Shown here: positions 8,336-19,173 of the stretch, piece by piece
Layout of the letters: each line of letters opens with the position of its first letter
Position numbering within the stretch: position 1 is the first letter of the stretch
Assembly (NCBI GenBank): GCA_029959195.1
Contig: CP114127.1
Span: 1,178,001 to 1,242,000 of the forward strand
Length of the DNA stretch: 64,000 nucleotides
Direction of reading: 5' to 3'
DNA from: Dictyophora rubrovolvata
Lineage: Eukaryota > Basidiomycota > Agaricomycetes > Phallales > Phallaceae
The notes under the pieces: generated by a model
Database searches by the model: none
The model's input: only the letters and a program-made list of their open reading frames with translations
What the model was told of the DNA's origin: nothing
Program-made: the position numbers and the translations under genes

Positions 8336-10546
8336 ATGTCACCGACCAAGCGCAGAGCAAATATTCGTAAACCAGCACTCAAGGGTCCTCTTTCGCTGAC
8401 CAGATTGGAAGAGGTCCGGCAAACTGCAAAAAAAAGGCATGGCACAGCAGCAAATACGCTGAGGAGCTACCAGGGACACATTCAACGGGCAAAGGATTGG
8501 CTTGCATCAGTACTGGCAGATGAAGGCAAGCTCAATCCATTTGAATACCCCCCTGGGAGTGCTGCCGAAGTGATGGATAGAAGGTGGACTCATTTGGATC
8601 TCACAAGAGCTTTTAATCCTATCCCCTCTCGAGCCTCACCATGGGCTGTAGCAACATTCATTGCATTCAAGTGTTTTGAGGAGGACCTGGGAGCTTCAAC
8701 AGCCGACGGCATACATGCTGCATTCAAACACTATTGGGATAATTCATAAGTTTCTTTTTTAATTTTTCACAGACCCAATTAATTATGTTACACAGAGATG
8801 TTGAGGGGAAATATGAAGGAAGCTGGCAATGGAATGAAGAAAAAGGATGTGGTTTTGGAAATCCAGCAAACTCGACCATTGTCATGGATGTTGTTCACAC
8901 TGTCAAGAAGAAACATGGTGCTGAGGGTATGCGCAGACATTCTGGAGCGATATCATATGACTACCTCCAGAAAATTTATGAATGGTCTTTGCACCAGTGT
9001 TCTGTCGACCTCTCCTTCCCTTCCTTCGCCTCCTTGACTGCTGAAGACAAGAAATTACTGCACATGCACCTTGGCTGGCGGGCATTCTCTTCATTCAGCT
9101 GGACACTATGGACAAGGTATTTATTTATCCATTCCTTTATATTCTAAAACTATAATTAAAATGAGTACAGAAACTTTGAAACTTTGAAACTACAGTTCCG
9201 GCATCTCCATTTTGGCTGTGTCTCGGATGACGGATTGCAAATTCCACATTGGAAGGTTTCCCTGGAGCTGCATAAAAACTGGCAAAACAAGCTCAACAAG
9301 GAGCAAGAGCTCCGTGGACACATGTATGAAATTTACCCTCAATCGGAATTACCGGCCGCTGATGTTGACAAACACATGTGCATTTGGCTCAAATTTCTTG
9401 AGCTCATGTATGGCCGGTCCCTCAGCCCAGAAGACTTTATTTTCCCTTCAATTAGCAGCAATGGTCTCATCCAAATCAAATCACCAATGTCGCATGACAC
9501 AATTCAAAGATGGATTGATTATTTTGCAAAGTCAGCTGATATTGATTTGACGGAAACGAATTTGACGACTCACTGTTTCCGGCGTGGAGGCGCACAGTAC
9601 CGTTTTATGTATGCACCGGTCGGTAAATGGTGGACCTTGGCTACAATCCGCTGGTGGGGAGGATGGGCTGAGGGTGAACATGTATTTTTGTCTATTCAAC
9701 TCATTCTGTGTTTTCTATTTACTGACAATGATGCAATGATTAGCGCGATACACTCATACGATACCTGCTTGATGAGTTGTATTATTACGAAGAGAATCAT
9801 GGGAATGCGCTGAAGCCTTTACCAACAGAGTCACATATATCCTTCATGGCTGAACATCAGGATATAAAGCCAATTACGCTGAGTGAATTGAAGATGGTCA
9901 CAAGCAGTCTGCAACACAATATTACACACACAGTCATCTCGAACGTTCTTCGCGCTGTACAGCCACAAAGTCACATTCCATGCCTTCATTCGACTGATTC
10001 TCCCCAACCTCATGTGCAACGTGTAGCGGATTATAACCCTGTGATGGCTCCCACCAAGCCTGTCTCGGCGAATCCATCACCCAAAAGATGGAACAATGCT
10101 GGGGGTTTGTCAAAAAAAAAACCTCTGCCGCCTTTACCGCCTGGAGTGTATATTCCTAATATACCCGGCTCTGTTCCACCCGAGGAGCGATGGAAATGGT
10201 TTGTCAAGCAGTGGGAGGAGGGAGATTCGTCTGCAGCAAACGGGCTGCCATTGAAAGACTGGCCGGCCACTTGGACCAAAAACTTGACGATCGCAGAGAA
10301 ATATCGCCAGCGGATGTTGATATCCCTAGAGTTTGCAAAGTTAGTTATTTTTATTATCATTCCATTCTCATTAAAAGGATCATCTATAGCTGTGAGCGGG
10401 ATGAAACCACCTTTCTGGCCCGATGGCAGACCGCTTCTCAAGGTATTAAGCCGCTCTTGCTGGAAATGCTCAACGCTCGCAAGGCCGCTGGTACTGCTAA
10501 ATCTCGGAAGAGTCGCAAATCGCAACTTTCGCACAGTAAAGATTGA
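8336..10546 (+). mobile_element. Crypton-type tyrosine recombinase
   Basis: A DNA transposon of the Crypton type, which cuts and rejoins DNA with a tyrosine recombinase and has no terminal inverted repeats. Likely exons are 8336-8746, 8778-9116, 9171-9681, 9744-10339 and 10378-10546. The N-terminal half is a helical DNA-binding region. The catalytic domain shows a candidate box I Arg in H-L-G-W-R, box II H-C-F-R-R-G-G, W-G-G-W-A-E-G-E-H, and, after an intron, R-Y-L-L-D-E-L-Y-Y-Y with the likely nucleophilic tyrosine. A basic, Pro-rich linker leads to a C-terminal domain (W-K-W-F-V-K-Q-W-E-E-G-D ... L-K-D-W-P) resembling the GCR1_C DNA-binding domain of Cryptons. All four introns have AG acceptors, but at the first the exon runs into TAA just before the donor, so this copy is probably inactive by one nonsense codon or uses a splice I cannot see. 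The last intron is only 38 bases. Confidence 0.85.
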
Positions 10547-11294
10547 TTTTAGAAAAATAATTTTATTTGAGCGAGCGAGGTAATATACAAATATTGATTG
10601 TTGTCAAACTAAGGGTGCATTAAATACAGATTGCATTGACGTTTGCAAACGCACATACCTGAGGACCCTAGATCGGGACTAATGCTGCAGTGGTAGTAAT
10701 AGTGGCTCTAAATGAAATGCTCGAGTGCCGGCCGAGGATGCTGATATACAATTGAGGATGTAAGGTGTTGAATATGATGTCGAGAAAAATGCAGGGATGA
10801 CGACACGACACGGAAGAGAATATGATGTCGAGAAAAATGCGGGGATGACAGCATGACAGCATGACATGACGCGGAGTACATGGATGACACAACACGGAAG
10901 AGCCCAAAAACTGGATACAAATATCACAAAAAAATAAATTGACAGGAAGCCAGCCAGACACTAAGAACACAGTACCATAGGTATCGGCAAATCTCTAAGC
11001 AGCAGAGGCGATGAGAATGGTTGCACAAAAGGGTGCCGTGAAAAAAGGTCGGGGCTGAAAAAGTGGGCAGATGTGAAATGGGGAAGTTGGAGAAACTTAT
11101 CGGGATGCGGAAATCGAGCCTGCCTGGTGCTAACTAGCTTGAGTCTCTTGAGGGTTCCGGGTCGGGCATCCAGGTAGCGTGAGCTGATGAGCTGATCTGC
11201 TATTCAATCAGCCATTGATTAATTTCCGAGCTAAAGGTTTTGGGATGGGACTTAACTGCATTGCATTCTTCATCAAAGTTTCCAAAGTTTCTCG
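10547..11294. other. Gene-free DNA with a local tandem repeat
   Basis: The segment follows the Crypton stop. At 10771-10855 a 48-bp unit containing ATATGATGTCGAGAAAAATG is present twice, and the word ACACGGAAGAG recurs at about 10809 and 10892. Frames on the minus strand simply read this repeat. No gene is supported. It may be the 3' part of the Crypton. Confidence 0.5.
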
Positions 11295-11484
11295 GTCCCT
11301 GAAATAAACCGAGGGGGAGATGATGAGATGGGACGCGGCAAGCAAGGAGAGGTGGTGGTTGGTAGAGGAAAGGGTTAGGTAAGACAGACACGCGCGAGAT
11401 GCCGAAGGTGGCGGCAGGCACAGGCGCCCGCGGTGAGAGTATCCGGAATCAATTTGGTTAAATCTAGCGAAATAAGACTCTACG
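11295..11484 (+). repeat. Diverged dispersed repeat, copy B
   Basis: This is the partner of copy A at 6707-6862, in the same orientation, with the shared words listed there plus about 30 extra bases in internal gaps. The two copies are 4.6 kb apart and bracket the Crypton and its flanks. No open frame, TG...CA ends or tRNA-like promoter boxes are seen in it. Confidence 0.5.
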
Positions 11485-12096
11485 CAGAAATAAACCGACT
11501 TCAATGAAACGAGCCCCACTATAATGATAATTTAGTAGAAAATCCCTAATCATACTAATCGTGAAATCTCACATCCGTATGTTGAAATATGTATGGAAGC
11601 AGATGTAAACAGACGGCGCAGACAGTGTACTATCTGAACAGATTCATCTCGAGCACATACAATCATCTGCGCGCATCTCGACTTTTCACTGGGCCTGAAT
11701 TGCTTCACTTTTAAGTCGAGAGTCAAATTTCCACTGAAGTCCGACTCAGACTAGCTCAGTGGTTCGCACATCGAACCTTATCTGGTATATATACTCGAGA
11801 AGAATTAGTTACGCGGGCATAGTAAAGTCAGCCTGCAAATTTTTATACCAGTCTACATTTACATACACATGCGAAATCAGAAAGCAACGTGACAAATGAG
11901 AATGAGAGCACTACAACACACGAATAGCGATGTGCGCAATGTAATCGATGAGACTCGAAAGAATTTGTTCCAATGAGACAGATAGCGTTCAAAAAAAGAG
12001 GGTGAGAGAGGAAAGAGAAAGGCAGATAAAGAGTAAGATAGAAAAGAAAAAGCATCAGAAGTATAAGAAAACAGATTTACTGGTACACGTGTGTCC
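11485..12096. other. Intergenic, repeat block to NHP6
   Basis: No gene is seen. It contains the 3' flank of the NHP6-like gene. Overlapping minus frames at 11843-12254 are shadows of NHP6 exons and their introns. Confidence 0.5.
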
Positions 12097-12665
12097 TTAA
12101 TCATCGTCGTCATCTTTATCGCTGCCAGCATCTTTCTTCCCCTAGAATATACCGCAATCAGACATGACACATTTTCATGAGGTGGGATGGACACGTACAT
12201 TAAGTGCGGCTTTCTCTCGTTCAGCACGGGCCTTATCTTGGGTAGCTTGTTCAACGTAAGGCTGCAACGTTTCGCAAAACTTCATTGAATTGTGAATGTG
12301 AGAGGGCGGTCCACCAACCTTTTTCTCGGCTTCATCTAGCTCCTTCCATTTGGCACCTAGGAGCTTTCCAACCTCGCCTAAGGCAGCTGTTAATGTTACG
12401 TATCATCTAAAACAAATAGGGAGTACCGAAGCTAGCGTCAGGATTTTCAGCCTTGATCCTCTCCCTCCAGTCTTGACTAAAGAACATGTACGCGGAGAGG
12501 GCCCGTTTAGGGCCATCATTCTTCTTCTTGGGTGCCCTTTTTTCAGCGGCAGCCTTTTTCTATAAAGAAGGATAATAAATACATTAGAGAGATAGATATA
12601 TGCAGTATATACGCTGCGTAACCGGTGAGACTTACCTTGGTAACTTTGGTGGTTTCTTTAGGCAT
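12097..12665 (-). CDS. NHP6: NHP6-type HMG-box chromatin protein
   Basis: A small non-sequence-specific DNA-bending protein that acts with nucleosomes and the FACT complex in the nucleus. Five exons (12636-12665, 12427-12559, 12319-12386, 12199-12261, 12097-12141) join in frame to 112 residues, close to the family's usual 90-110. A Lys/Ala-rich N-terminus leads into the single HMG box: [11 protein letters not shown], then [17 protein letters not shown] and P-Y-V-E-Q-A. The tail is [10 protein letters not shown] followed by four Asp and a stop. All introns are GT-AG. The start is the only ATG that keeps the frame. An acidic C-terminal tail is less usual for yeast Nhp6 but common in basidiomycete versions. 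Confidence 0.93.
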
Positions 12666-13332
12666 CTATAAGGAAAAAAGACATTAAAAACTAGTTTATA
12701 ACGAAGATAGAGTTATAAAGGATGATCAAAAGTCCAGTGGAAAACGCGCTAGCGGGTTTGGAGCAAGCGCGTCCCACGATTAGGACACCGCCAAGGGAGG
12801 ACCTCTCCCAAATGGTCGACAGCGACGGCGGGGGTGATGATAAGTAAAAAAGAAAGGTAGAATGTCGTGGAGAATACCAGAAGACACGTAACTGCAATAA
12901 GAAAAACTCACTTCGTCGAGAGGTAGTGAATAGTTAAATAGTACTGCTCAAAAGCGCGCGGATGCTCTGCACTACTAGTGGTACTATAATACGGTGAGGC
13001 AGTCTAGAGGGGCGTACGGCTGTCCTCCAAAAACCCCCACAATTATTTTGAAACTCAGCTGTCACCCGTTTCTCGGCTTATGTGGATTTTTCTTTCTCCG
13101 ATTGAATGGCTGACACATGCACGCCGCGCATACATAGGTCAAGCAAGAAGTACATTTTCTGAGGGCTCAGCGCTCAGTTTTTATGGAAGAAAGTGTTTGT
13201 GTAGTCGGACATATTGATATGTCGTGAGCTGTGACGGGCGGAAAGATTAGCCTCATTAAGGTTTATAAGTAGTAATATATTCACAGAGACTGAATGGTGG
13301 CCATCAGCAGAAAAGATTCGATAGAGAGAAGT
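12666..13332. other. Intergenic, NHP6 promoter side
   Basis: This 667-bp gap lies upstream of NHP6 and downstream of the AN1 gene. I see no further gene or repeat in it. Confidence 0.5.
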
Positions 13333-14154
13333 TTACTCGTTGCCAAATACAAATTTGACGATATCTCCATCTTTCACCTGTGACTTCATGTCGCTGTTAT
13401 TAGACAAAATTTCTCCCTCTAGTGAAGTAAGATATGCGGGCTTACATAAGTTTAGAAAGAACGTCGTTTCCGTCGACATCAGATAAAGACTTACAGTTGC
13501 ACCTGAGATAGTTATATGAAATGATTTCGCAATCAAGTCTATAGCACGTCCGGTGATCGTTGTCTGTGGCAGATGTCAGTAGAGTTTATCTATGAAACTT
13601 ATACTAGACTGCTAGACCTTTGGGCACCAAAAAATTCTCTCGAGTGATCCAAACAGAACCTTGAAGTGAATTCTCTCCCGGATAGGGATAGAGGCATCGT
13701 TGATCACCAAAGGGATAGCATTGTGCTTGAATTTTATCTGTTGGATATGTGGGTTTTCTGAACCTTTTGCGGCAGTTACAGCCGGTTTGGTTTTAACGGG
13801 AAAGTGCTTAGCAAGCAGTGCACGAGCTTCAGGATTGCCTGCCTTCGTTGCAACTGAAGGTGGTGTCGATGGAATAGTTGGCGGGACACACCCACTATGG
13901 AATCGATGTACTGGGCACACAAATTTGGCACAATTTGCGCATGTTGAAATTGAGAGTCGAGGACAAAGAAAGCATGATGACTTCTCGCGAGTTGTCACAT
14001 TAGTAATTGTCGTGGTAGTGGGATGAGAACTGCAGGCATGTTCAAAAATGTGGGACCCGCAAAAATTATGCTTGCAATGTTCACAAGCAATTGGTAGAAA
14101 ATCTCGCAGATTGCATTGCTTACAATGACGACCGACGTCCAAGTCCGAGTCCAT
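13333..14154 (-). CDS. CUZ1: CUZ1-like AN1 zinc-finger protein
   Basis: Three exons (13618-14154, 13495-13563, 13333-13416) give 229 residues. Residues about 10-45 form one AN1 zinc finger (C-K-Q-C, later C-E-H-C, N-F-C-G-S-H and H-A-C). Residues about 60-90 form a second (S-C-F-L-C-P, C-A-N-C, F-V-C-P-V-H, H-S-G-C). The C-terminal 80 residues, ending in D-G-D-I-V-K-F-V-F, look like the divergent ubiquitin-like fold of Cuz1. That architecture matches yeast Cuz1 and human ZFAND1, which bring Cdc48 and the proteasome to stress granules and protect against arsenite. The third exon uses acceptor TAGAG rather than the earlier TAG to keep frame. The start chosen is the ATG at 14154; an upstream GTG adds four residues and was rejected. 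It shares a 101-bp divergent promoter with the kinase. Confidence 0.8.
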
Positions 14155-14255
14155 TGTTTGCGTCACGAGATGTCTTTCCGGCGCTTGTCCAGTTGTACAT
14201 ACTTTACTTTACCAAACACCTTTCCGGGCTTTCTTTTCTCTTTTTGGCCGTACGA
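14155..14255. promoter_or_regulatory. Short divergent promoter CUZ1 / PAK kinase
   Basis: Only 101 bases separate the two start codons, which face away from each other, so transcripts must start within or very near each other's 5' regions. There is a T-rich stretch near 14230-14245. No clear TATA box is seen. Confidence 0.5.
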
Positions 14256-17200
14256 ATGGACACTAAAAGTCGATTTCCCGGTTTACGACTGTTCAGAATA
14301 AACAGCACAAATGGACATAATACCCACACTGTGCACTCGCAGCCGCAACCATTATCTTCTCTGCCACCGCCTCATCCACCGCCGCCGAAGGACCTCGACG
14401 GTAACACTAATTTCTTTGTATATACCTCCTCGTCCATCGGGGCAGCGAGCACACCCGATCTTTCATATAACTCGATGCGTTCACCATCAGGTGACTACCC
14501 TCGTTTCCAGCCTCCAGTCTCTCCTTTTGTTCAGCAAGCATCCACTTCATCGACATCTTCTCTAGCCTCACCAGCAACAGCCCTTAGGAAAAGTCTTACC
14601 AAACTTTCATCTTTAGGAAGAAGGGGCACCAAATCTACTAACATCCCTCATTCTCCTTCACTGAATGTTTTGCCTGAATGTAATGATGAGGGTATCTCCG
14701 CACCCTATAACTTCCAGGTTTGTTCATTTTCATTTCGGAAGTATTTTTCATTTTTGGATCAACGTTTTTAGCATAATATTCATGTGAACGATAATCTTCA
14801 AGGAATGCCTCCTTCTTGGCTCTCTACTCTTCTTGCCGCGGGGTTTACTCAAGAAGAAATTGATAGTCTTCGAGTCGTTCGCCACCAACGCGCCGCAACA
14901 CATCCTGCTACAGCAGCTGCTACTCGCGATTATGTTGCTCCTACCATGGCTACGTTCCCAGTAACTTACCAGAATCCCACGTCTCTCTCTCAATTTGGCG
15001 AGTTGTATAACCCCCCTCCAAGGATGAATACTTCTCCCCAAATTTCACAAAGTACACACCTTCACCACAACCATAATAATCCCTCGAAATCAATATCATT
15101 GTTCTCAAACTCTGTCCGCTCCTCGTCTCCTTCGGACTCGAGGGAATCTATGTCACCATCCTCGCATGTAACCCAGCAATCAATGCTGTCTCCTTTGTAT
15201 ACCCAACATTTTGCTGGCTATACCTCATCGTCCCATAGTCACCAGACATATTCGCAGTCAGATTGTGATGAACGCACGAGGCGGTCCCATTCTCCAACAG
15301 AGACGAGCTTCCATGCACCAACAGTATCAGATACTGTTACATATTCCCAGCAGCCTACAAGCATGAGTCACGTTCATTCTGGACGACGTAGCGCCGTTAC
15401 TCCTCCTATCCATACACATAATTACCACCCAGTTATGTATCGAGTTGTTAATGAGGACCCAACCCCTACTACACCTCCCCCTGCGTATGCATCCCCTAAA
15501 TCTCCTTATCGGTCTCATGAGAAAGGTCTGGAAAAGGCTTTTAGATGGGAGGCCTCGTCCAATACCCAAGGGCAAGGTTCCAGTGGCATTGAGGCGAATG
15601 CCTCGCCAGTTATATCGCAACCTGTAGCAGAATTAAATTCACCTCATGATTCATCTTTACAACCCAACTCGCAGTCCCATCGGGCAGTGCATGTCGTTAA
15701 TCAAAGTCTGGAAGCCGAGATGACCCCTTCGACTCCTGTTTACAGGGACCCACCATTGTTACCATCTAATAATTCCGACAGAACCGTATCTTCCGCTCCA
15801 GGAACTATTGTTGGCGAAGATCGCCATGAAGAGGGTGATATCACTGAAAGAATTTCACTTTCACGTACCTCAAGTCCAGCCGATGATATGTCGAAATCTG
15901 ACGTACTTGAGAAAACGGAAGTTCTTGTTGGTCATAACTTTATGGAGAACCTTGGGCAACATGGACAACATCCGCCGTCTTTAACTGCACCACCTCGATT
16001 ATCTCTTCATACCGACCAAGACGACGATTGGTCCACAATACTGAGATTTTCTTTTTCTGGAAATAATGTAAACCTGAAAAACGATAATCAAAACACCGCC
16101 ATCAGTCAATCTCAAAATTCTCCTGTGACGGCACCCAGTCTCTTCACTCCGAAAGTAAATCGTACATCCCGTCGTAGCTCAGTAATTTACGGTCCAAGAG
16201 GTTCACCTGGTGCCAAAGAGAAGCTTTATCATAACACCGAAAGCACAGTTGGACTGGAAATGGGTATCTTGCATGAACAAGAAGAATGTCCCCCTGTTAC
16301 CGCGAGTCCCCCTGTTCGACACGAGTCAATGGAGAACGAGGACTCTGTAAATGAGGATGATTGGGCGGACAACTATTTGGATATGAAGGACGGTGATTAC
16401 GGGGACTTGGAGGATGTTGATATGTTAAAGGGGGGTTGGTCCCAGGAAAAGTCAATTTCCAGAGAGTTGTCCCTAACACCTGGACGTAATTCCCCGCGTG
16501 GTTCTTTTGATTCGTCTCTGACAAGACAGTCGCTTTCTCCCGGTACCACCCGACGTTCCCTTTCATCTCCTTCATCTTCGCAACATGTGTTTGTCACTAC
16601 TCCGAAAGCGGTGAACCCACTGTCACCATCGACATCAATGATTTCTCCCAATCTTTCTCCGACATTTGCAATGCGTCCTACTTCTATTTTGTCTCGGAGG
16701 TCCTTTGATTTACCACCGCCGTTACCACCGCCTGAAGATGACTTACCCCCGACACCCGAAGAAGCTGCCGCTATGGGACTCATGAATATTCCTCCCCCGA
16801 AATTGCCTTTAAAGAGCACACAAACCATGCAGGGTCACATAACTCATACCAACACTCGGAGCCCGCAGGACAGCCAACGCGCTCAATCCCCGGTTTTCGC
16901 GCCTTCTTCCAGTCGATCAGACTCACAGCAGCTTTTGTCCTCGATAACCACCAACATGCCAGCAACAACACTTCCAAAACGGGACCTTCCGCCCGTGCCT
17001 CTTAAAGTCAATACGGGAGTAAAGCATGCTCATATGCCAATGTCCTCAATTTCTTCGACGTCATCGCATGGTAGATCCGCTTCAGGATATCTCTCCAATC
17101 CAGCTTCGTTGACGATCGGACGTCCGCCACCTTTACCGATGCCTCCAATCGGAAAAGTCCTTCCTTCTGTTATTATGCAACAGAGACGAGCCGCAGCGGC

Positions 17201-18951
17201 TACTAGTGATGTCCATCTGTCGAAAAGTACGACCATCAGCCGTTTGTCAACTGTGGCCGCAAATCCAAATCTAACACCCTCGCCTTCCGCGTCGACCTTT
17301 TCTCATTCCTCGAGATCCGCGTATTCTCCTGATACTTCAGAGACTGACTCCATTTCTGATAAACGGGGGTTATCCACGACTCACGGGAATTCGAGTCCAG
17401 TTCGTGTAGCCGACGTTTCATCCTCCCCGGCATCGCAATTAGATGAAGCTTCTTCTCTTACGTCCGCTAAGGGAGCTGATTCGCTTGAATGCATTGCGGA
17501 CACGAAACATGATGAGCTAAACCGCATTCACGGCGGTGGCTGGTCAGCAAACAGTAAATCATCAGAAGAGAGCAATAGAGTTGCTGGTCGGGAGAATGAT
17601 GTTCCACCGAATATAGTGAAAAGTCTCGCGGAGATCGTTGAGCCACCTAGTCCATCTATTCCGCTGACACCATCAATAGCGGTGAATGGGCTCGCGGTAA
17701 CGCATGATTCAACTTCTATTCGTGGACTCATTCCCGCAGAATCTCCTCAGATGCACCCTATTCCTCTGGAGCTGCCGCTCGTTCTTCATCCAATCAAGGA
17801 GTACATCTCCACCAACATAGAGCCGTTAGATATTTTTTTCGAATTACAAGAAATAGCCCTGGGCCAGTACGGATCGGTTTATATGGCACAAACTCAGTCT
17901 CAAGGTGACGACATTACGGCTACATTGGCTGTGGCCATAAAAAAAGTACCAGTTCCCACCAAAGGCACTCCGAAGATCAGTCAGCTTAAACGAGAACTCG
18001 CCTTGATGTCAAGAATTCGACATAGACATATTCTGGAAACAGAAGCCTTGTTTTATGAACATGCTGAAGGCATGCTTTGGATACAGATGGAATTGATGGA
18101 GAGGAGCTTAGCAGATATACTCGTTCTACGGGAAGAGGGCTTAGAGGTTCAAGAGCGAGTTATTGCCCGATTTGCTTCAGACGTGAGACTTATTTGTCGT
18201 TCTCTGTTTTTTTCACCCGCCAATCTCTCTTCCAGATCCTTTCGGCGCTCGCATACTTAAATGAACAAGGGATAGCGCATCGTGATGTTCGCTCAGACAA
18301 TTTGCTCATGAATGGTGACGGCATATTGAAATTGGGTGAGCCTTATTCAACAAGAAAATGCGTATGTTTTCATCAGGTATATAGCGGATCTTTCCAATGC
18401 TGTCCAGGTGCCACAGACCAATTCAATACGTCTAGACATTGTTGGCACTTGCTATTGGCAAGCTCCGGAAATCAGAAGGTTAGTTTTACTTGATATTTAC
18501 CGGAATTGTTTATTCAATCTTGTACTACAAGTGGCCGATACGATGCCTTAAAAATTGATGTCTGGTCTTTGGGGGCTACTGTAAGTAAACATCATAATTT
18601 TGGTTAACTTAAACTAATTTAATCTAGGTGTGGGAATGTGCCGAATTCAGTCCCCCGTTTTCGGATATCGAGGATCCCAATGACTTTGGCGTACGGTGGC
18701 CTCGGCTTTCGCGTGCGGATGAATTCTCGAAGGAATTTCACGATTTTCTACGATTATGTTCGGAACCAGCTTCCTCACGTCCTCCGCCTGGTCGTCTCCT
18801 TCGGGTATGTTATTGAAAGTTCCATTAACTCAACCACTAATCTTCTTTTCTTTAGCACACATATGTCCAAATGGCATGTCCTCGTGTTGATGTTTTATCC
18901 CTTTTGAATGTGTGTCGATCGATAGAGGAGGCTATGCGGAATAGCGATTGA
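14256..18951 (+). CDS. CRIB-containing PAK/Ste20-type kinase
   Basis: Seven exons (14256-14717, 14772-18182, 18236-18335, 18385-18478, 18532-18580, 18628-18804, 18856-18951) join to 1462 residues. A Cdc42/Rac-binding CRIB motif spans the first intron: I-S-A-P-Y-N-F-Q then H-N-I-H-V and G-M-P-P-S-W at about residues 147-170. About 1000 residues of Ser/Pro/Thr-rich linker with polyproline patches follow. The C-terminal kinase domain (about 1172-1440) has the Gly loop L-G-Q-Y-G-S-V-Y, V-A-I-K-K, a G-T-C-Y-W-Q-A-P-E activation-loop end and D-V-W-S-L-G-A-T. PAK kinases relay Cdc42/Rac signals to polarity and the cytoskeleton. Two catalytic motifs are unusual: HRDxK is H-R-D-V-R and DFG is D-L-S. 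So activity is uncertain. There is no PH domain, so it is not a Cla4 orthologue. Confidence 0.88.
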
Positions 18952-19173
18952 ATCCTTTTATCTAATGAAAACTATAACATCTCGTTCATCGATGTATGAA
19001 GCATTACACATATTTCATCTTCTTGTTTACAGGCGTACATTTATTTAGTAATCATATCTTTCCAAAAGTCACCAAAAATTCACTTACAGTAGTCTGGAGC
19101 AATACACAAAAGCTGATTCTCACCCATCCTCTTAAGTAATACACGGCGCTAGAACTCCCACTCTTTGAACCCG

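Noticed and set aside
10031-10534. 167-codon minus-strand frame opposite the Crypton
   Set aside because: The plus strand there encodes the conserved Crypton C-terminal region; the antisense frame is its shadow.
8336-10546. Captain of a Starship-type giant element
   Set aside because: Starships are known from Pezizomycotina with a DUF3435 captain; the C-terminal GCR1_C-like domain and small size fit a Crypton better, and no cargo with defined edges is seen.
11740-11790. tRNA-like words (TAGCTCAGTGGTTCG) near 11,755
   Set aside because: The D-arm-like word has no matching acceptor stem, anticodon arm or T-arm downstream.
14091-14255. Upstream ATG at 14091 as start of the PAK-like kinase
   Set aside because: It would place kinase N-terminal sequence over the first exon of the diverging CUZ1 gene; the ATG at 14256 suffices.
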